The notes beneath the pieces were generated by a model, which was given only the letters and a program-made list of their open reading frames with translations, was not told the origin of the DNA and ran no database searches. Both the position numbers and the translations under genes were made by a program. Of a stretch of DNA of 64,000 bases, positions 14,390 through 23,129 are shown one piece after another. This DNA is from Xylanimonas allomyrinae (GTDB taxonomy: Bacteria > Actinomycetota > Actinomycetes > Actinomycetales > Cellulomonadaceae): contig NZ_CP035495.1 in assembly GCF_004135345.1 (NCBI RefSeq), positions 2,542,001 to 2,606,000 of the forward strand. The letters run 5' to 3'. Numbering within the stretch: the stretch's first letter is position 1; each line of letters starts with the position of its first letter.

Positions 14390-14702
14390 GTCACTCCTTC
14401 GATTGGACAGACCCGCCGCACGCACACGACAGGCGCGGCTAGTTTGTCCGCGGAACACAAACGAACATGACGTGCTGACACCGCCAGAGCAGGGCATGTC
14501 GCGCCTAGCCCATCTCGCTCCCGCGCCACATGGGCTATAGGCCAGCAGGGCGATCCGGGGCGCCGTCCGCCCGCGCACGGTCCTGCGCACGGCTCGGGTC
14601 TCGACCGCTCCCGACGACTGCCCGCGGCGCGGGGCGGTGGCGCCCACCGTGCACGCCGTCGCGCGACCGGGCGGCACCAGCGACCACCCGCGGGCACGAC
14701 AA
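14390..14702. other. Intergenic region upstream of the giant adhesin gene
   Basis: About 310 bases without a supported gene. It should hold the adhesin promoter, and AAGGAG lies just before its GTG start. I see no known riboswitch and no clear -35/-10 pair that I would defend. Confidence 0.4.
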
Positions 14703-14738
14703 GGCGCCCGGCCCGAGCATCCGCTCGAACCGGGCGCC
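14703..14738. terminator. Strong hairpin between lipoprotein and adhesin genes
   Basis: GGCGCCCGG (14703-14711) pairs with CCGGGCGCC (14730-14738), with an inner CGAGC/GCTCG stem. It lies 40 bases past the lipoprotein stop on the minus strand. Confidence 0.7.
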
Positions 14739-14776
14739 GTGTATCCGACGACGGGCCGTTGACCGGCCTCGCCGGG

Positions 14777-15259
14777 TCAGCCTTCGTCGCCCGCGGGCGA
14801 CTCCTCCGGTGCTGCCGACGCCTCGGGCGACGCCGCGCCCTCGGGGCTGGCCGACGCGTCCGGCGCGGGCGTCGCGGCGTCGCCCTTGGCGCGTGCCACG
14901 ACGCCGTACTCCAGGTCCTTGCCGTCGGCGCTCACCCCGACGCGCACGGAGTACTCCGTGCTCGACAGCGAGTACGTCGGCCCGGCGTCCGTCCGGGACT
15001 GCCCGACGACGGCGAACCCGGCGTCCTTGAGCTTCGAGACCGCGTCGGCGATCTGGTCCGCGTGCCCGTCCACCGTGAGGTTCCAGGCGTCGCCAGATCG
15101 CTCGGCCGCGCGCAGGCTGGTCGACTGCAACGGCACCTGTGCGACGGGGAAGCCGTCGGGCACCTTCACCGAGCCGCACCCTGCGAGCGGCAGGATCAAC
15201 CCGCCTGCAAGGGCAGCGATCAACACGGATCGGGAGACCCGGTTCCTCAGGGGACGCAT
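14777..15259 (-). CDS. Small lipoprotein
   Basis: ATG 15259 has GGAGAGG 6 bases upstream and is preferred to an in-frame ATG at 15283. A basic N-terminus and hydrophobic stretch lead to the lipobox LPLAGC (Cys about residue 28), so the protein should be lipid-anchored outside the membrane. A domain of about 95 residues follows, then a Pro/Ala/Ser/Glu-rich C-terminal tail. I do not recognise the family. It lies downstream of the sortase-like gene on the same strand, 166 bases away with a hairpin between, so co-transcription is uncertain. Confidence 0.8.
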   Translation of the reverse strand: MRPLRNRVSRSVLIAALAGGLILPLAGCGSVKVPDGFPVAQVPLQSTSLRAAERSGDAWNLTVDGHADQIADAVSKLKDAGFAVVGQSRTDAGPTYSLSSTEYSVRVGVSADGKDLEYGVVARAKGDAATPAPDASASPEGAASPEASAAPEESPAGDEG

Positions 15260-15289
15260 GTGCACCTCTCCGATCATCAACACGAGGAC

Positions 15290-15335
15290 GAGCGCCCCGC
15301 GGCCAGGGGCCGGGCGGCCGTGGGGCAGGGCGCTC
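15290..15335. terminator. Possible hairpin upstream of the lipoprotein gene
   Basis: GAGCGCCC (15290-15297) pairs with GGGCGCTC (15328-15335) around a GC-rich interior. It may terminate the sortase-like transcript. There is no U tract. Confidence 0.4.
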
Positions 15336-15425
15336 CAGGCTAACGAGCGGCCCCTCGTGGGGCTGCGTCCCCTTTCACCTGCGGATCGACCCGTGTCACC
15401 ATCTGGCCTCTGCCCCGGCCTCGGG

Positions 15426-16256
15426 TCAGTGCCCGAGCAGTGCTTCCGGAACGCCGGCGTCGTGCTCGGCCCAGCCGACCAGCGTGCCGGTCACGACCCA
15501 GCGGTGGTCGTTGCCCCAGGACCCGAGCGTCAGCGAGTGGCCGGTGTAGAGCGTGACGAGCCGTTGCGTGGGCTGCGCATCCGGGTGGCCGGGCACCGGT
15601 GCCAGCACGTCGCCGCGGGTCGCCGCGACCGCCTCGGACCCGGTGACCTCGTAGACGAACCACGCCGTCGTCGTCTCGACGACCAGCGTGTCTCCTGCCC
15701 GCAGGTCCGGCAGACGGAGGAAGCCGCTGCCGTACGTGCGGCGGTGCGCTGCCAGGACGAAGTTGCCGATCTCGCCGGGTGCCGCCGCACCGACCTCGTG
15801 GCCCGCCGCGCCGCTGTCGAGGACGCCGTCCGTCGTCCCTTCCTTGATCGGGATGCCGTCGGCGAGCGCCTCGCCGTCGGCGGCCCAGCTGGGCACGTAG
15901 AGCATCCCCCAGGGGCTCGTGCGCAGGTCCGCCGCGGGCGGCTGGGCCTCCGCGAGGTCGGTGTGCAGCTGTGCCGTGCGCTCGACGACGTCGTGCGCCT
16001 TCGCGCGGAACTGCGTGACGGCGCGCGTCTTGGCCTTGCTCGCGACGACGTCCGTCCCGAAGGCCGACCAGGCGACCCCGGACCCGGCGCCGAGGCTCAG
16101 GCCCAGCGCGAACGCGCCCAGGCAGGCGAGCAGACCCCTCAAGCCGGGGCGGCGTCGCGGTGCGGAGACCCGGCCACCGTGCTTGCCTGCGTGGCCGCCC
16201 GTCTGTCTCTTCTCGGAGCGGGAGACGGTCGAGCCGACTGTGCGACCCTCGGTCAC
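15426..16256 (-). CDS. Class E sortase-like protein lacking the catalytic cysteine
   Basis: 276 residues from GTG 16256: cytoplasmic basic N-terminus, membrane anchor (about 40-65), extracytoplasmic region, then a sortase beta-barrel (about 112-262). The His region is present (FVLAAHRR, H171) and so is the Arg region (NDHRWVVTG, R252). The cysteine strand reads TLYTGHS: where sortases have TC, this has Gly239 (codon 15540-15542, GGC). GGC differs from the Cys codon TGC by one base, so a substitution error is possible, but the frame is clean. As read, the protein should not transpeptidate and might bind substrate or act as a scaffold. The LPXTG pilins of this window lie more than 20 kb away and have their own class C enzyme. 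Confidence 0.8.
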   Translation of the reverse strand: MTEGRTVGSTVSRSEKRQTGGHAGKHGGRVSAPRRRPGLRGLLACLGAFALGLSLGAGSGVAWSAFGTDVVASKAKTRAVTQFRAKAHDVVERTAQLHTDLAEAQPPAADLRTSPWGMLYVPSWAADGEALADGIPIKEGTTDGVLDSGAAGHEVGAAAPGEIGNFVLAAHRRTYGSGFLRLPDLRAGDTLVVETTTAWFVYEVTGSEAVAATRGDVLAPVPGHPDAQPTQRLVTLYTGHSLTLGSWGNDHRWVVTGTLVGWAEHDAGVPEALLGH

Positions 16257-16453
16257 GCGTGCTCCTCGTGTGGTGGTTGGCGGGGTTCGACGGCGCCGTG
16301 GACGTTAACCTCTGCCCGTCGCGGCCCCGTGGTCGTGTCGCGTCGTGACCAGCGCGGGTGTCGCGTGGTGACGCCGCCGCCGGTGTCCGCCCGGCCCCGC
16401 GGGCATGAGACACCGTGGCCGCGCCCGAGCGGCGCGGGCTACGATCGCCGCGA

Positions 16454-16533
16454 CCATCCCGAGCGGCCGAGTGACGTGGCACGACGACGCCGCAGCAACC
16501 CTGTCCGCAGGGTGCTCCCGCCACGAACGATGG
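16454..16533 (+). ncRNA. SAM-clan riboswitch upstream of rhodanese-metZ
   Basis: The sequence has the signature GAGCGGCCGAGTGA ... GCAACC ... GGTGCT of the SAM-I/SAM-IV clan. Helices I can draw: P1 CCATC (16454-16458) with GATGG (16529-16533); P2 GCGGC (16463-16467) with GCCGC (16489-16493); P3 CCCTG/CAGGG around 16499-16512; and a pseudoknot GTGGC (16476-16480) with GCCAC (16520-16524). No P4 helix follows. The 3' P1 strand runs into the GGAGG Shine-Dalgarno, so ligand binding could block translation. The downstream methionine gene supports SAM as ligand. The exact subclass is not certain. Confidence 0.8.
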
Positions 16534-16541
16534 AGGACGAC

Positions 16542-17024
16542 ATGAGCGACGTCACCGTGGTGCCCGCCGACGGCTACGCCGGGGACCTGAGCCCCGCCGA
16601 CACCTGGGAGCTGCTGAGCACCGACCCCCGCGCCGTCCTGGTGGACGTGCGCACGCAGGACGAGTGGGAGCAGATCGGCGTGCCCGACGTCGCGACCGCC
16701 GGCAAGCGCACCGTGTTCGCCCAGTGGGTGCTGCGCGACGGCCGCCCCAACCCCGAGTTCCTGGCTCAGCTGCGCGCCGGGCTCGCCGAGTCCGGCGCGG
16801 GCGCGGACGCCCCGGTGGTGTTCCTGTGCCGCTCGGGCCAGCGCTCGGTCGGCGCGGCGCGCCTCGCCACGCAGTCCGGCATCGCGCCGTCGTTCAACGT
16901 CCTGGAGGGCTTCGAGGGCGCGCCCGGGCCCGACGGCGTCCGCGACCGGGAGGGCTGGAAGGTCGCCGGCCTGCCGTGGCGCACCACGTTCGCCGACGGC
17001 GCGCCCGCTGGCGACGCGCGATGA
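16542..17024 (+). CDS. Rhodanese-like sulfurtransferase
   Basis: 160 residues. A single rhodanese domain carries DVRTQDEWEQIGVPD near residue 32 and the active-site loop FLCRSGQRS, with Cys as the sulfur-carrying residue. ATG 16542 has GGAGG 5 bases upstream; an in-frame ATG at 16530 overlaps the riboswitch and is less likely. Its stop overlaps the metZ start (ATGA). Coupling to metZ under a SAM riboswitch suggests a role in sulfur delivery or sulfide handling for homocysteine synthesis, which is inferred from context. Confidence 0.9.
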   Translation: MSDVTVVPADGYAGDLSPADTWELLSTDPRAVLVDVRTQDEWEQIGVPDVATAGKRTVFAQWVLRDGRPNPEFLAQLRAGLAESGAGADAPVVFLCRSGQRSVGAARLATQSGIAPSFNVLEGFEGAPGPDGVRDREGWKVAGLPWRTTFADGAPAGDAR

Positions 17025-18295
17025 GCACCGTCTTCACGGGCCCGGCGGGCGACCGCTTCCCCTACGGCGGATCGGGCCGCGGCCCGCTGCCCGCGTCGGC
17101 GCGCCCGCGCACGCTCGCCGTGCGCGGCGGCCACCACCGCACCGAGTTCCAGGAGACGGCCGAGCCGGTCTTCCTCACGCAGGGCTACGTCTACGACAGC
17201 GCCGCCGACGCCGAGGCGGCGTTCGCGGGCGACCTGCCCCGGTTCGTGTACTCGCGCTACGGCAACCCCACGGTGCACACCTTCGAGGAGCGCCTGCGCC
17301 TGGTCGAGGGCCCCGAGGCGCAGGCCTGCTACGCGACGGCGACGGGCATGAGCGCCGTGTTCACCACTCTCGCCGCGCTAGTGCGCAGCGGCTCGCGCAT
17401 CGTCTCGGCGCGTGCGCTGTTCGGCTCGACCAACGTCATCTACGAGGAGATCCTCGCCAAGTGGGGCGTCGTCGTCGACTACGTCGACGGGCACGTGCCG
17501 TCCCAGTGGGAGGAGGCCCTGTCGCGCCCGGCCGACGTCGTGTTCTTCGAGACGCCGTCCAACCCCATGCAGGACCTCGTCGACGTGCGGCACGTGGCAC
17601 GGCTCGCGCACGCGGCCGGGGCCGTCGTCGTGGTCGACAACGTGTTCGCGACGCCCGTCCTGCAGAAGCCGCTCCAGCTCGGCGCCGACGTCGTCGTCTA
17701 CTCGGCGACCAAGCACATCGACGGTCAGGGACGCGTGCTGGGCGGGGCGATCCTCGGCTCGCGCGAGTTCCTCGAAGGGCCCGTGCAGACGTTCATCCGC
17801 AACACCGGGCCGTCGCTGTCGGCGTTCAACGCCTGGGTGCTGCTCAAGGGACTGGAGACGCTCGACCTGCGCGTACGCGCCCAGGCCGACGCCGCACTGC
17901 ACGTCGCCCGCGCGCTCACCGACCTGCCGGGCCTGAGCACGGTGCGCTACCCGTTCCTGCCCTCGCACCCGCAGCACGAGCTCGCGGTGTCACAGCAGTC
18001 GGGCGGCGGGACCGTCGTGACGTTCGACCTCGCGGTGCCCGACGGCCTGGACCCGCGCGAGGCCAAGCAGCGGACCTTCCGGTTCCTCGATGCGCTGCGG
18101 ATCGTCGACATCTCCAACAACCTCGGCGACGCCAAGTCGATGGTCACCCACCCGGCCACGACGACGCACCGCAAGCTCGGGCCCGAAGGCCGCGCGAAGG
18201 TCGGCATCGCCGAGACGACGGTGCGCCTGTCCGTCGGGCTGGAGGACCCGGCCGATCTGGTCGAGGACGTCGAGCAGGCGCTCGCGGCCGCCTGA
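17021..18295 (+). CDS. metZ: O-succinylhomoserine sulfhydrylase
   Basis: 424 residues of the Cys/Met-metabolism PLP enzyme family. Seen: YSRYGNPTVHTFEERLRLVE, the phosphate-binding region ATATGMSAVFTTLAAL, FFETPSNPMQDLVD, and the PLP lysine in VVYSATKHIDGQGRVLGG. These features match MetZ, which makes homocysteine from an acylated homoserine and sulfide; choice between O-succinyl and O-acetyl substrate is not provable from sequence. The 4-base overlap with the rhodanese gene and the upstream riboswitch place it in a SAM-repressed methionine operon. Confidence 0.93.
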   Translation: MSTVFTGPAGDRFPYGGSGRGPLPASARPRTLAVRGGHHRTEFQETAEPVFLTQGYVYDSAADAEAAFAGDLPRFVYSRYGNPTVHTFEERLRLVEGPEAQACYATATGMSAVFTTLAALVRSGSRIVSARALFGSTNVIYEEILAKWGVVVDYVDGHVPSQWEEALSRPADVVFFETPSNPMQDLVDVRHVARLAHAAGAVVVVDNVFATPVLQKPLQLGADVVVYSATKHIDGQGRVLGGAILGSREFLEGPVQTFIRNTGPSLSAFNAWVLLKGLETLDLRVRAQADAALHVARALTDLPGLSTVRYPFLPSHPQHELAVSQQSGGGTVVTFDLAVPDGLDPREAKQRTFRFLDALRIVDISNNLGDAKSMVTHPATTTHRKLGPEGRAKVGIAETTVRLSVGLEDPADLVEDVEQALAAA

Positions 18296-18334
18296 GGGCG
18301 GCTGCGTCACCGGCCGCCGTCGGCGCCGGGGGCG

Positions 18335-19006
18335 TCAGGCGAGGCGGAACGGGCGGCCCGCCGCAAGCCGGGTCAGGCCCGCGCACACCTTGTCCGTGAG
18401 CAGCGCACGGACCCGGTAGACGCCGGGGACGACCCCGGACAACGGCAGGCGCGCGCGCCACTCGCCGTGGTGCCAGCCAGGCTCGACGAGCCCCGTCGAG
18501 ACGACGACACCCTCGGCGTCGTCGCACACCAGCATGACGACGAGCTCGCGGCCCTGCTCGTGCGTCCCGAGGCCGAGCTCGCCCGAGGCGACGAGGTGGG
18601 CGCCCGCGTCGGGCTCGTCCGTCACGACATGATGACGGTCGACGTGGACGAACCCGTCGACGAACTCGTCGACGTTGACCCACCGGGTCGCGTGAGCCTG
18701 GTTGAACCAGGTGTCGGTGACCCGGGCGGCGACGGGCCGCACGCCCATGTGGCGACGCGACAGCGCGCCGTCCTCGAACCGCACGAGCCAGCGCCCGCCC
18801 TCGACCCGCCCGGTGCGCATGACGTCCGCCACACTCACCTCGACCTCGGCGCCTTCGACCCGCGAGCCGTGCGCCCGGCCTGCGACGGCGAACCCGTCGA
18901 ACGTGGAGAGGGTGCGCGGGCAGTCGGTCACCTCAAGTCGCGGTGCGACGTAAGGATCGGTGTCGGTCTCGGCCCTCAAGGCCGTCGGCTCATCGACGAG
19001 CGACAT
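18335..19006 (-). CDS. Conserved-looking protein of unknown function
   Basis: 223 residues from ATG 19006. No signal peptide or membrane helix is visible. It seems to hold two beta-sandwich-like halves: residues about 20-100 (TLSTFDGFAVAGRAHGSRVE, WLVRFEDGALSRRHMGVRPV) and about 150-223 (VVMLVCDDAEGVVVSTGLVE, GVYRVRALLTDKV). I do not recognise a family. It converges on metZ and diverges from the coiled-coil gene at 19262 across a 255-base gap that must hold both promoters. Confidence 0.65.
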   Translation of the reverse strand: MSLVDEPTALRAETDTDPYVAPRLEVTDCPRTLSTFDGFAVAGRAHGSRVEGAEVEVSVADVMRTGRVEGGRWLVRFEDGALSRRHMGVRPVAARVTDTWFNQAHATRWVNVDEFVDGFVHVDRHHVVTDEPDAGAHLVASGELGLGTHEQGRELVVMLVCDDAEGVVVSTGLVEPGWHHGEWRARLPLSGVVPGVYRVRALLTDKVCAGLTRLAAGRPFRLA

Positions 19007-19261
19007 GGTTCGCGCCTTCCTGCGGGTCCCTGGTGACGCCCATCCTGTTGCATCGTTTTCGCTCGCCTCCAACGATGCGGTCGCAACTGAGTACTGGGCC
19101 GCTCCCGCTAGAGTGGCCGCATCCCGCCGCGACTCCAGGCCGTCGCACGACCGCGGCCAGCGCGCCACCGGATGCGACGTCCCCAGCGTCGCGCGAACGC
19201 GCGGCGAGTAGCGTTGTACCAGGCACCGGGAGCACCCGGTGCGTTCATCCAGGGAGAACGA

Positions 19262-20028
19262 GTGACCGACGGCATCGCGAGTCCCCCACGGCCCCTCGGA
19301 GCGCCGGAAGGCCCGCACGGCTATGGCCAGCGGATGGAGCGCATGGTGGCGATGGCTGCCGCCGAGGCTGCGGAGGCCGTGAGCGACGCACGCGAGAAGG
19401 CCGCGCAGCTGCTCGCCGACGCTCGCCGCGACGCCGACGCCAGATTGTCCGAGGCCCAGGTCCAGGCGACGACGACGGTCGCCTCCGCGCGCGCGGGGCC
19501 GAGCGGCTTCTCGCCGAGGGACGCGACGACGCGCAGACCACGCGCCGCCAGGCGACCGCCGCCGCCGAGAGCCTCACCCGCGAGGCCCAGCAGGCCGCCG
19601 CGGACGAACGCCGTCGCGCCGAGCACGACGCCCACGTCACCGTCGCCGACGCCGAGGAGAAGGCACACCGCCTCGTCGAGGAAGCCCGCGCCCAGGCGGC
19701 ACGCCTCGAGGCTCGCGCCCAGGCGCTGCGCGACGAGGCCGAGGCCACCCGTGCCCAGGCACTCACCGAGGCCGACGAGATCCGTCGCACCGCGGTCGCC
19801 GATGCCGACGAGAAGACGGCCACCGCGTCCGCACACGCCGCCAGCCTTGTCGCCGAGGCCCAGGCCGAGGTCGCGCGCGTACGCGCGGAGGCCGAGCGCA
19901 GCACGCGAGAGCTCGTGCAGCGCCGCGACCAGATCGCCGTGCAGCTCGAGGCGCTGCGCCGCTCGCTCGGGCTCGGTGGCACCGCCGCCCCAGCCTCCAC
20001 CACCACGAACCACGGAGTCGAACAGTGA
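19262..20028 (+). CDS. DivIVA-like coiled-coil protein; one apparent frameshift
   Basis: GTG 19262 follows AGGGAGAACGA. After a Pro-rich N-terminus the protein is almost all Ala/Glu/Arg coiled coil (MERMVAMAAAEAAEAVSDAR onward), ending QRRDQIAVQLEALRRSLGLG. The frame breaks at GGGG 19495-19498. One more G joins VASARA to GAERLLAEGRDDAQ, giving about 255 residues that end at 20028. The stop overlaps the next gene's GTG. Long single coiled coils of this composition in actinobacteria resemble DivIVA/Wag31-type polar scaffolds or F0F1 b-subunit-like rods, but the canonical DivIVA N-terminal motif is not evident. Confidence 0.75.
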
Positions 20029-21821
20029 GGCCCTGGCGCCGCTCCAACCCGCACGACGAGGCCACCGGACCGGAGACGCCCCGGCCCTGGTGGGACAAGG
20101 CCCAGGGCGTGCCCGCACCGCCCGACTTCGACGCCATCGTCGGCGACGCACCTCCGCTTGAGCCACCCGTCGACGCCGTGCCGCCGGCAGGTGTGTACGC
20201 GCCGGTCCGCCGCACCGTGCTGGGCGGGATCACGCGACCGGCCGGCCCCTCCGACCAGGCGCCGCCGCCGTTCGACCCGGTGCTGCCGCCGTCGTTCGCA
20301 CCGTCGGCGCCCCCCGCCGACGCGTTCGCGCCGCCGGCGGACGCGAGCGCGGAGGAGCGCGACGATGCAGACGGGATCGGTGCCGCGGTCGGCGCCGACG
20401 AGACGAGCGCCGACGAGACGAGCGCCGACCAGACGAGCGCCGAGCTGGCCGGCCCGGACCCGGTGAACACCGCCGACACCAGCGTCGGCGTGGACGAGGC
20501 CGGCTGGGACACGGCCGGCGAGGACGAGGCCGGCTGGGACACGGCCGGCGAGGACGGGGCCGACGAGGACGAGGCCGGCTGGGACACGGCCCGCCGGGAC
20601 GAGGCCGGCGAGCCGGGCGCGGCGCGGCACGACGAGGAGCTCGACGTACCGACAGCGCTCGACGTGCCGGCGAACCTCGCCGGGACAGACCTCGAGCTGC
20701 CCGAGACCAGCGAGCCTGCAACGGACTCCGACGGCCACGAGGACGGGCACGAGGACGGGCACGAGGACGGCCACGAGGACGACCCCGCAGACGGCACCGG
20801 GTACGGCGCTGAGGACGGCACCGACGACGGCACCGCCGCGGGAAGCGACGCACCCGTCGACGCCTGGTCGGACACCGACGAGGGTCAGGCGGACGACGGC
20901 CTGGCCGACGCGGGCTGGGGCGACCCGCTGACGGACCACGCCATCCCCGTCGACGCCCTCACCGCGGAGAGCCTGCCCGAGGACGTCTCCGCCGACGTCC
21001 CTGACGCGGTCGCCGAGCACGGCACGCTCGCCGACGACGACCCGCCCGTGCCTGTTGCCGACACGGTCGTCGGCTTCGGCGAGCGCATCGAACGGCTCGT
21101 CGCCGCCGCCGTCGCCGAGGCGGAGAACACGCGCGCCGACGCCGAGAAGGAGGCCGAGCAGCTCGTCCAGTCCTCCCGCCTCGACGCCGAGCACACCGTC
21201 GCGGCGGCGCAGCGGCAGGCTTCCGCCTTGATCGCCTCGGCGCAGCGCCGCTGCGAGGACGAGCTCGCGGCCGCCCAGCGCACGCGCCACGAGGCGGAGG
21301 AGGCGATCGCCCAGGCGCGGCAGGAGGCCGAGGAGCTGCGCATGCGGGTCCGCAACGAGGTGTCGGAGCTGCGCGCCGAGATCGACCAGCACGCGCAGTC
21401 GATGCTCGCCCGCGCGCACGCCGACACGAACCGCACGCTCGCCGAGGCGCGCGCCGAGCTCGACGAGCTCGCCGCGCGCAAGACCGAGCTCGAGGCTCAG
21501 CTCGCCTCCATCCGGTCCTTGCTCAGCGACGCCGTCGTCGCTCCGCTGCCCCAGGAGGTCAGCGGGTTCCTCCACGTGCCCGCACACGACGCGGGCACGG
21601 AGACGGGCGCGGGCACGGAGACGGGCACGGAGACGGGCACGACGACGTACGGCGAGGCCACGGACGGCGAGGCCACCGGCGAGGCACCCTCCGAGGATCT
21701 CGAGAGTGCCATGGCCGACGACACCGACGAGGCAGCCGACGACGAGGCAGCCGGCGACGAGACGCCCGACGAGGACACGCACCCTGAAGGCGGCCTCGCG
21801 GGCGAGGCGGTGCAGGCCTGA
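20025..21821 (+). CDS. Acidic low-complexity protein with C-terminal coiled coil
   Basis: 598 residues, start GTG overlapping the previous stop by 4 bases, so the two coiled-coil proteins are likely co-translated. Residues 1-110 are Pro-rich. Residues about 110-340 are strongly acidic with short repeats: SADETSADETSADQ, three copies of DEAGWDTA, and DGHEDGHEDGHEDGHED. Residues about 360-500 form a coiled coil (FGERIERLVAAAVAEAENTR) closely resembling that of the upstream gene (YGQRMERMVAMAAAEAAEAV), so they probably arose by duplication. The tail is Thr/Glu/Gly-rich. No membrane segment. A cytoplasmic scaffold is the simplest guess; the function is unknown. Confidence 0.8.
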   Translation: MRPWRRSNPHDEATGPETPRPWWDKAQGVPAPPDFDAIVGDAPPLEPPVDAVPPAGVYAPVRRTVLGGITRPAGPSDQAPPPFDPVLPPSFAPSAPPADAFAPPADASAEERDDADGIGAAVGADETSADETSADQTSAELAGPDPVNTADTSVGVDEAGWDTAGEDEAGWDTAGEDGADEDEAGWDTARRDEAGEPGAARHDEELDVPTALDVPANLAGTDLELPETSEPATDSDGHEDGHEDGHEDGHEDDPADGTGYGAEDGTDDGTAAGSDAPVDAWSDTDEGQADDGLADAGWGDPLTDHAIPVDALTAESLPEDVSADVPDAVAEHGTLADDDPPVPVADTVVGFGERIERLVAAAVAEAENTRADAEKEAEQLVQSSRLDAEHTVAAAQRQASALIASAQRRCEDELAAAQRTRHEAEEAIAQARQEAEELRMRVRNEVSELRAEIDQHAQSMLARAHADTNRTLAEARAELDELAARKTELEAQLASIRSLLSDAVVAPLPQEVSGFLHVPAHDAGTETGAGTETGTETGTTTYGEATDGEATGEAPSEDLESAMADDTDEAADDEAAGDETPDEDTHPEGGLAGEAVQA

Positions 21822-22068
21822 GGCCGGCGGCGCCGACCCCGGGCACCGGCTGACCACGCGCACGAGGCACGGCCCGCGCCGAGCGCGGGCCCGAGCGTGT
21901 CCGCGACGTCCCGGCCTGCGGCGACCTCTCGCCTTCGGCCAGGTCCGCGCGCCCAGGCGCGCAGCCCCGTGTGCGCGTGCGGGCGCGATGCTCCCCGCGG
22001 CGCCTGCCGTCTGATGCGCCCAGCGCCAGCCGCCCCTCGCTTCGCGCTCCCCCACCGAGACTCGGAGG

Positions 22069-22512
22069 ATGACGGCCACCTCGACCAGGCTCGGGAGGCG
22101 ACGACTGGGCATCTCCGGCCGGCGCCGCCCGCCGCGCGACGTGCCGCCGCGCACCGCGCTGCGGGCGGGGGTCGTCGTCTACATCGCCCGGCACGCCGCC
22201 GACGCCGGGCTGACCCCGGCCCGCGTCGCGGCACGGTTCGGCGTCTCCCCGCGGACGCTGAGCAGGGCGTTCGCGCGCACCGCGCTCGACGTGCCCGGCC
22301 ACATCGCGCACGCGCGTCTCGACCTCGCTCTCGAGGCGCTCCGCGACGCGCGCCTGGCCCACCTCGACGACGACGCGGTCGCCGCCCGCTGCGGGTACCG
22401 GTCCGCGACAGGTCTGCGCTGCGCCGTCGTCGCCGCCACAGGGATGTCGCCCGCCGGCTACCGCGGCCTCGTGCTCGACGGCCCCCGCCAAGGCAGCGGC
22501 GCACCCGCCTGA
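22069..22512 (+). CDS. AraC-type DNA-binding regulator, DNA-binding domain only
   Basis: 147 residues. Two helix-turn-helix units of the AraC/XylS fold: AGLTPARVAARFGVSPRTLS and DDDAVAARCGYRSATGLRCA, followed by GMSPAGYRGL, the usual end of the domain. There is no sensor domain, so it may respond through protein level or a partner. The basic N-terminus may be overextended, because GGAGG touches the ATG directly. It precedes the flavodoxin/radical SAM group by 113 bases and could regulate it. Confidence 0.75.
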   Translation: MTATSTRLGRRRLGISGRRRPPRDVPPRTALRAGVVVYIARHAADAGLTPARVAARFGVSPRTLSRAFARTALDVPGHIAHARLDLALEALRDARLAHLDDDAVAARCGYRSATGLRCAVVAATGMSPAGYRGLVLDGPRQGSGAPA

Positions 22513-22625
22513 CACCCTCGCGGTGGCGCACGTCGCAGGGCCACAGGTCACCGACCGCCGGGACCTTGTACCCACTGCGCGCCACGGCGGCCCTGCGCGG
22601 CACCGACCAGGAGCACGATGGGGCC

Positions 22626-23096
22626 GTGAGCACGCGCCCGGTCCCGCTGTACTACTACTCGTCGGCGTCCGGGATGGTGCGGCTGTTCGCCGAACGCGTG
22701 TGCGAGGGGACCGGCAGGCAGGCCCACGACCTCGGCGTCCGAGCCGTCCGCCAGTCCGTGCCCGACGAGCCGTGGGTACTGGTCACGCCGTCGTACAAGA
22801 CCGGCAACCCTGACAACGACACGATTCCCGAGGCGGTGCGCCGGTTCTTGGCGAACCCGGTCACGCGGCGCCGTCTCGTGGGCGTCCTGGGATCGGGCAA
22901 CCGCAACTTCGGCCGCCACTACCAGGCGGCGGCACGCCAGATCGCCGCGGCGTCGGGCAGGCCCCTGCTGCTGGAGTTCGAGCTTCAGGGCACGCGCTGG
23001 GACGTCGACGACGCGCGCCGCATCCTGGCCGACCTCGACGCCTCCCTTGCGGGCACCGCGCTCGCGGACGGCACGCTCGCAGCACCCACCCTCTGA
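22626..23096 (+). CDS. NrdI-like flavodoxin
   Basis: 156 residues from GTG 22626. The fold markers of NrdI are visible: the FMN phosphate-loop region LYYYSSASGMVRLFAER, the second loop WVLVTPSYKTGNPDN, and GVLGSGNRNFGRHY followed by PLLLEFELQGT and DV. NrdI activates the manganese cofactor of class Ib ribonucleotide reductase NrdEF, but neither nrdE nor nrdF is present here. The gene lies 33 bases before a radical SAM gene on the same strand, so an electron-donor role for that enzyme is possible by inference. Confidence 0.8.
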   Translation: MSTRPVPLYYYSSASGMVRLFAERVCEGTGRQAHDLGVRAVRQSVPDEPWVLVTPSYKTGNPDNDTIPEAVRRFLANPVTRRRLVGVLGSGNRNFGRHYQAAARQIAAASGRPLLLEFELQGTRWDVDDARRILADLDASLAGTALADGTLAAPTL

Positions 23097-23129
23097 TCCC
23101 AGCGGACCCGACCACCAGGAGCACAGTCC

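Noticed and set aside
14390-14677. Longer N-terminus for the giant protein starting at 14677
   Set aside because: The extra residues are Arg/Ala-rich with no signal peptide, while GTG 14389 has AAGGAG and a proper signal peptide follows.
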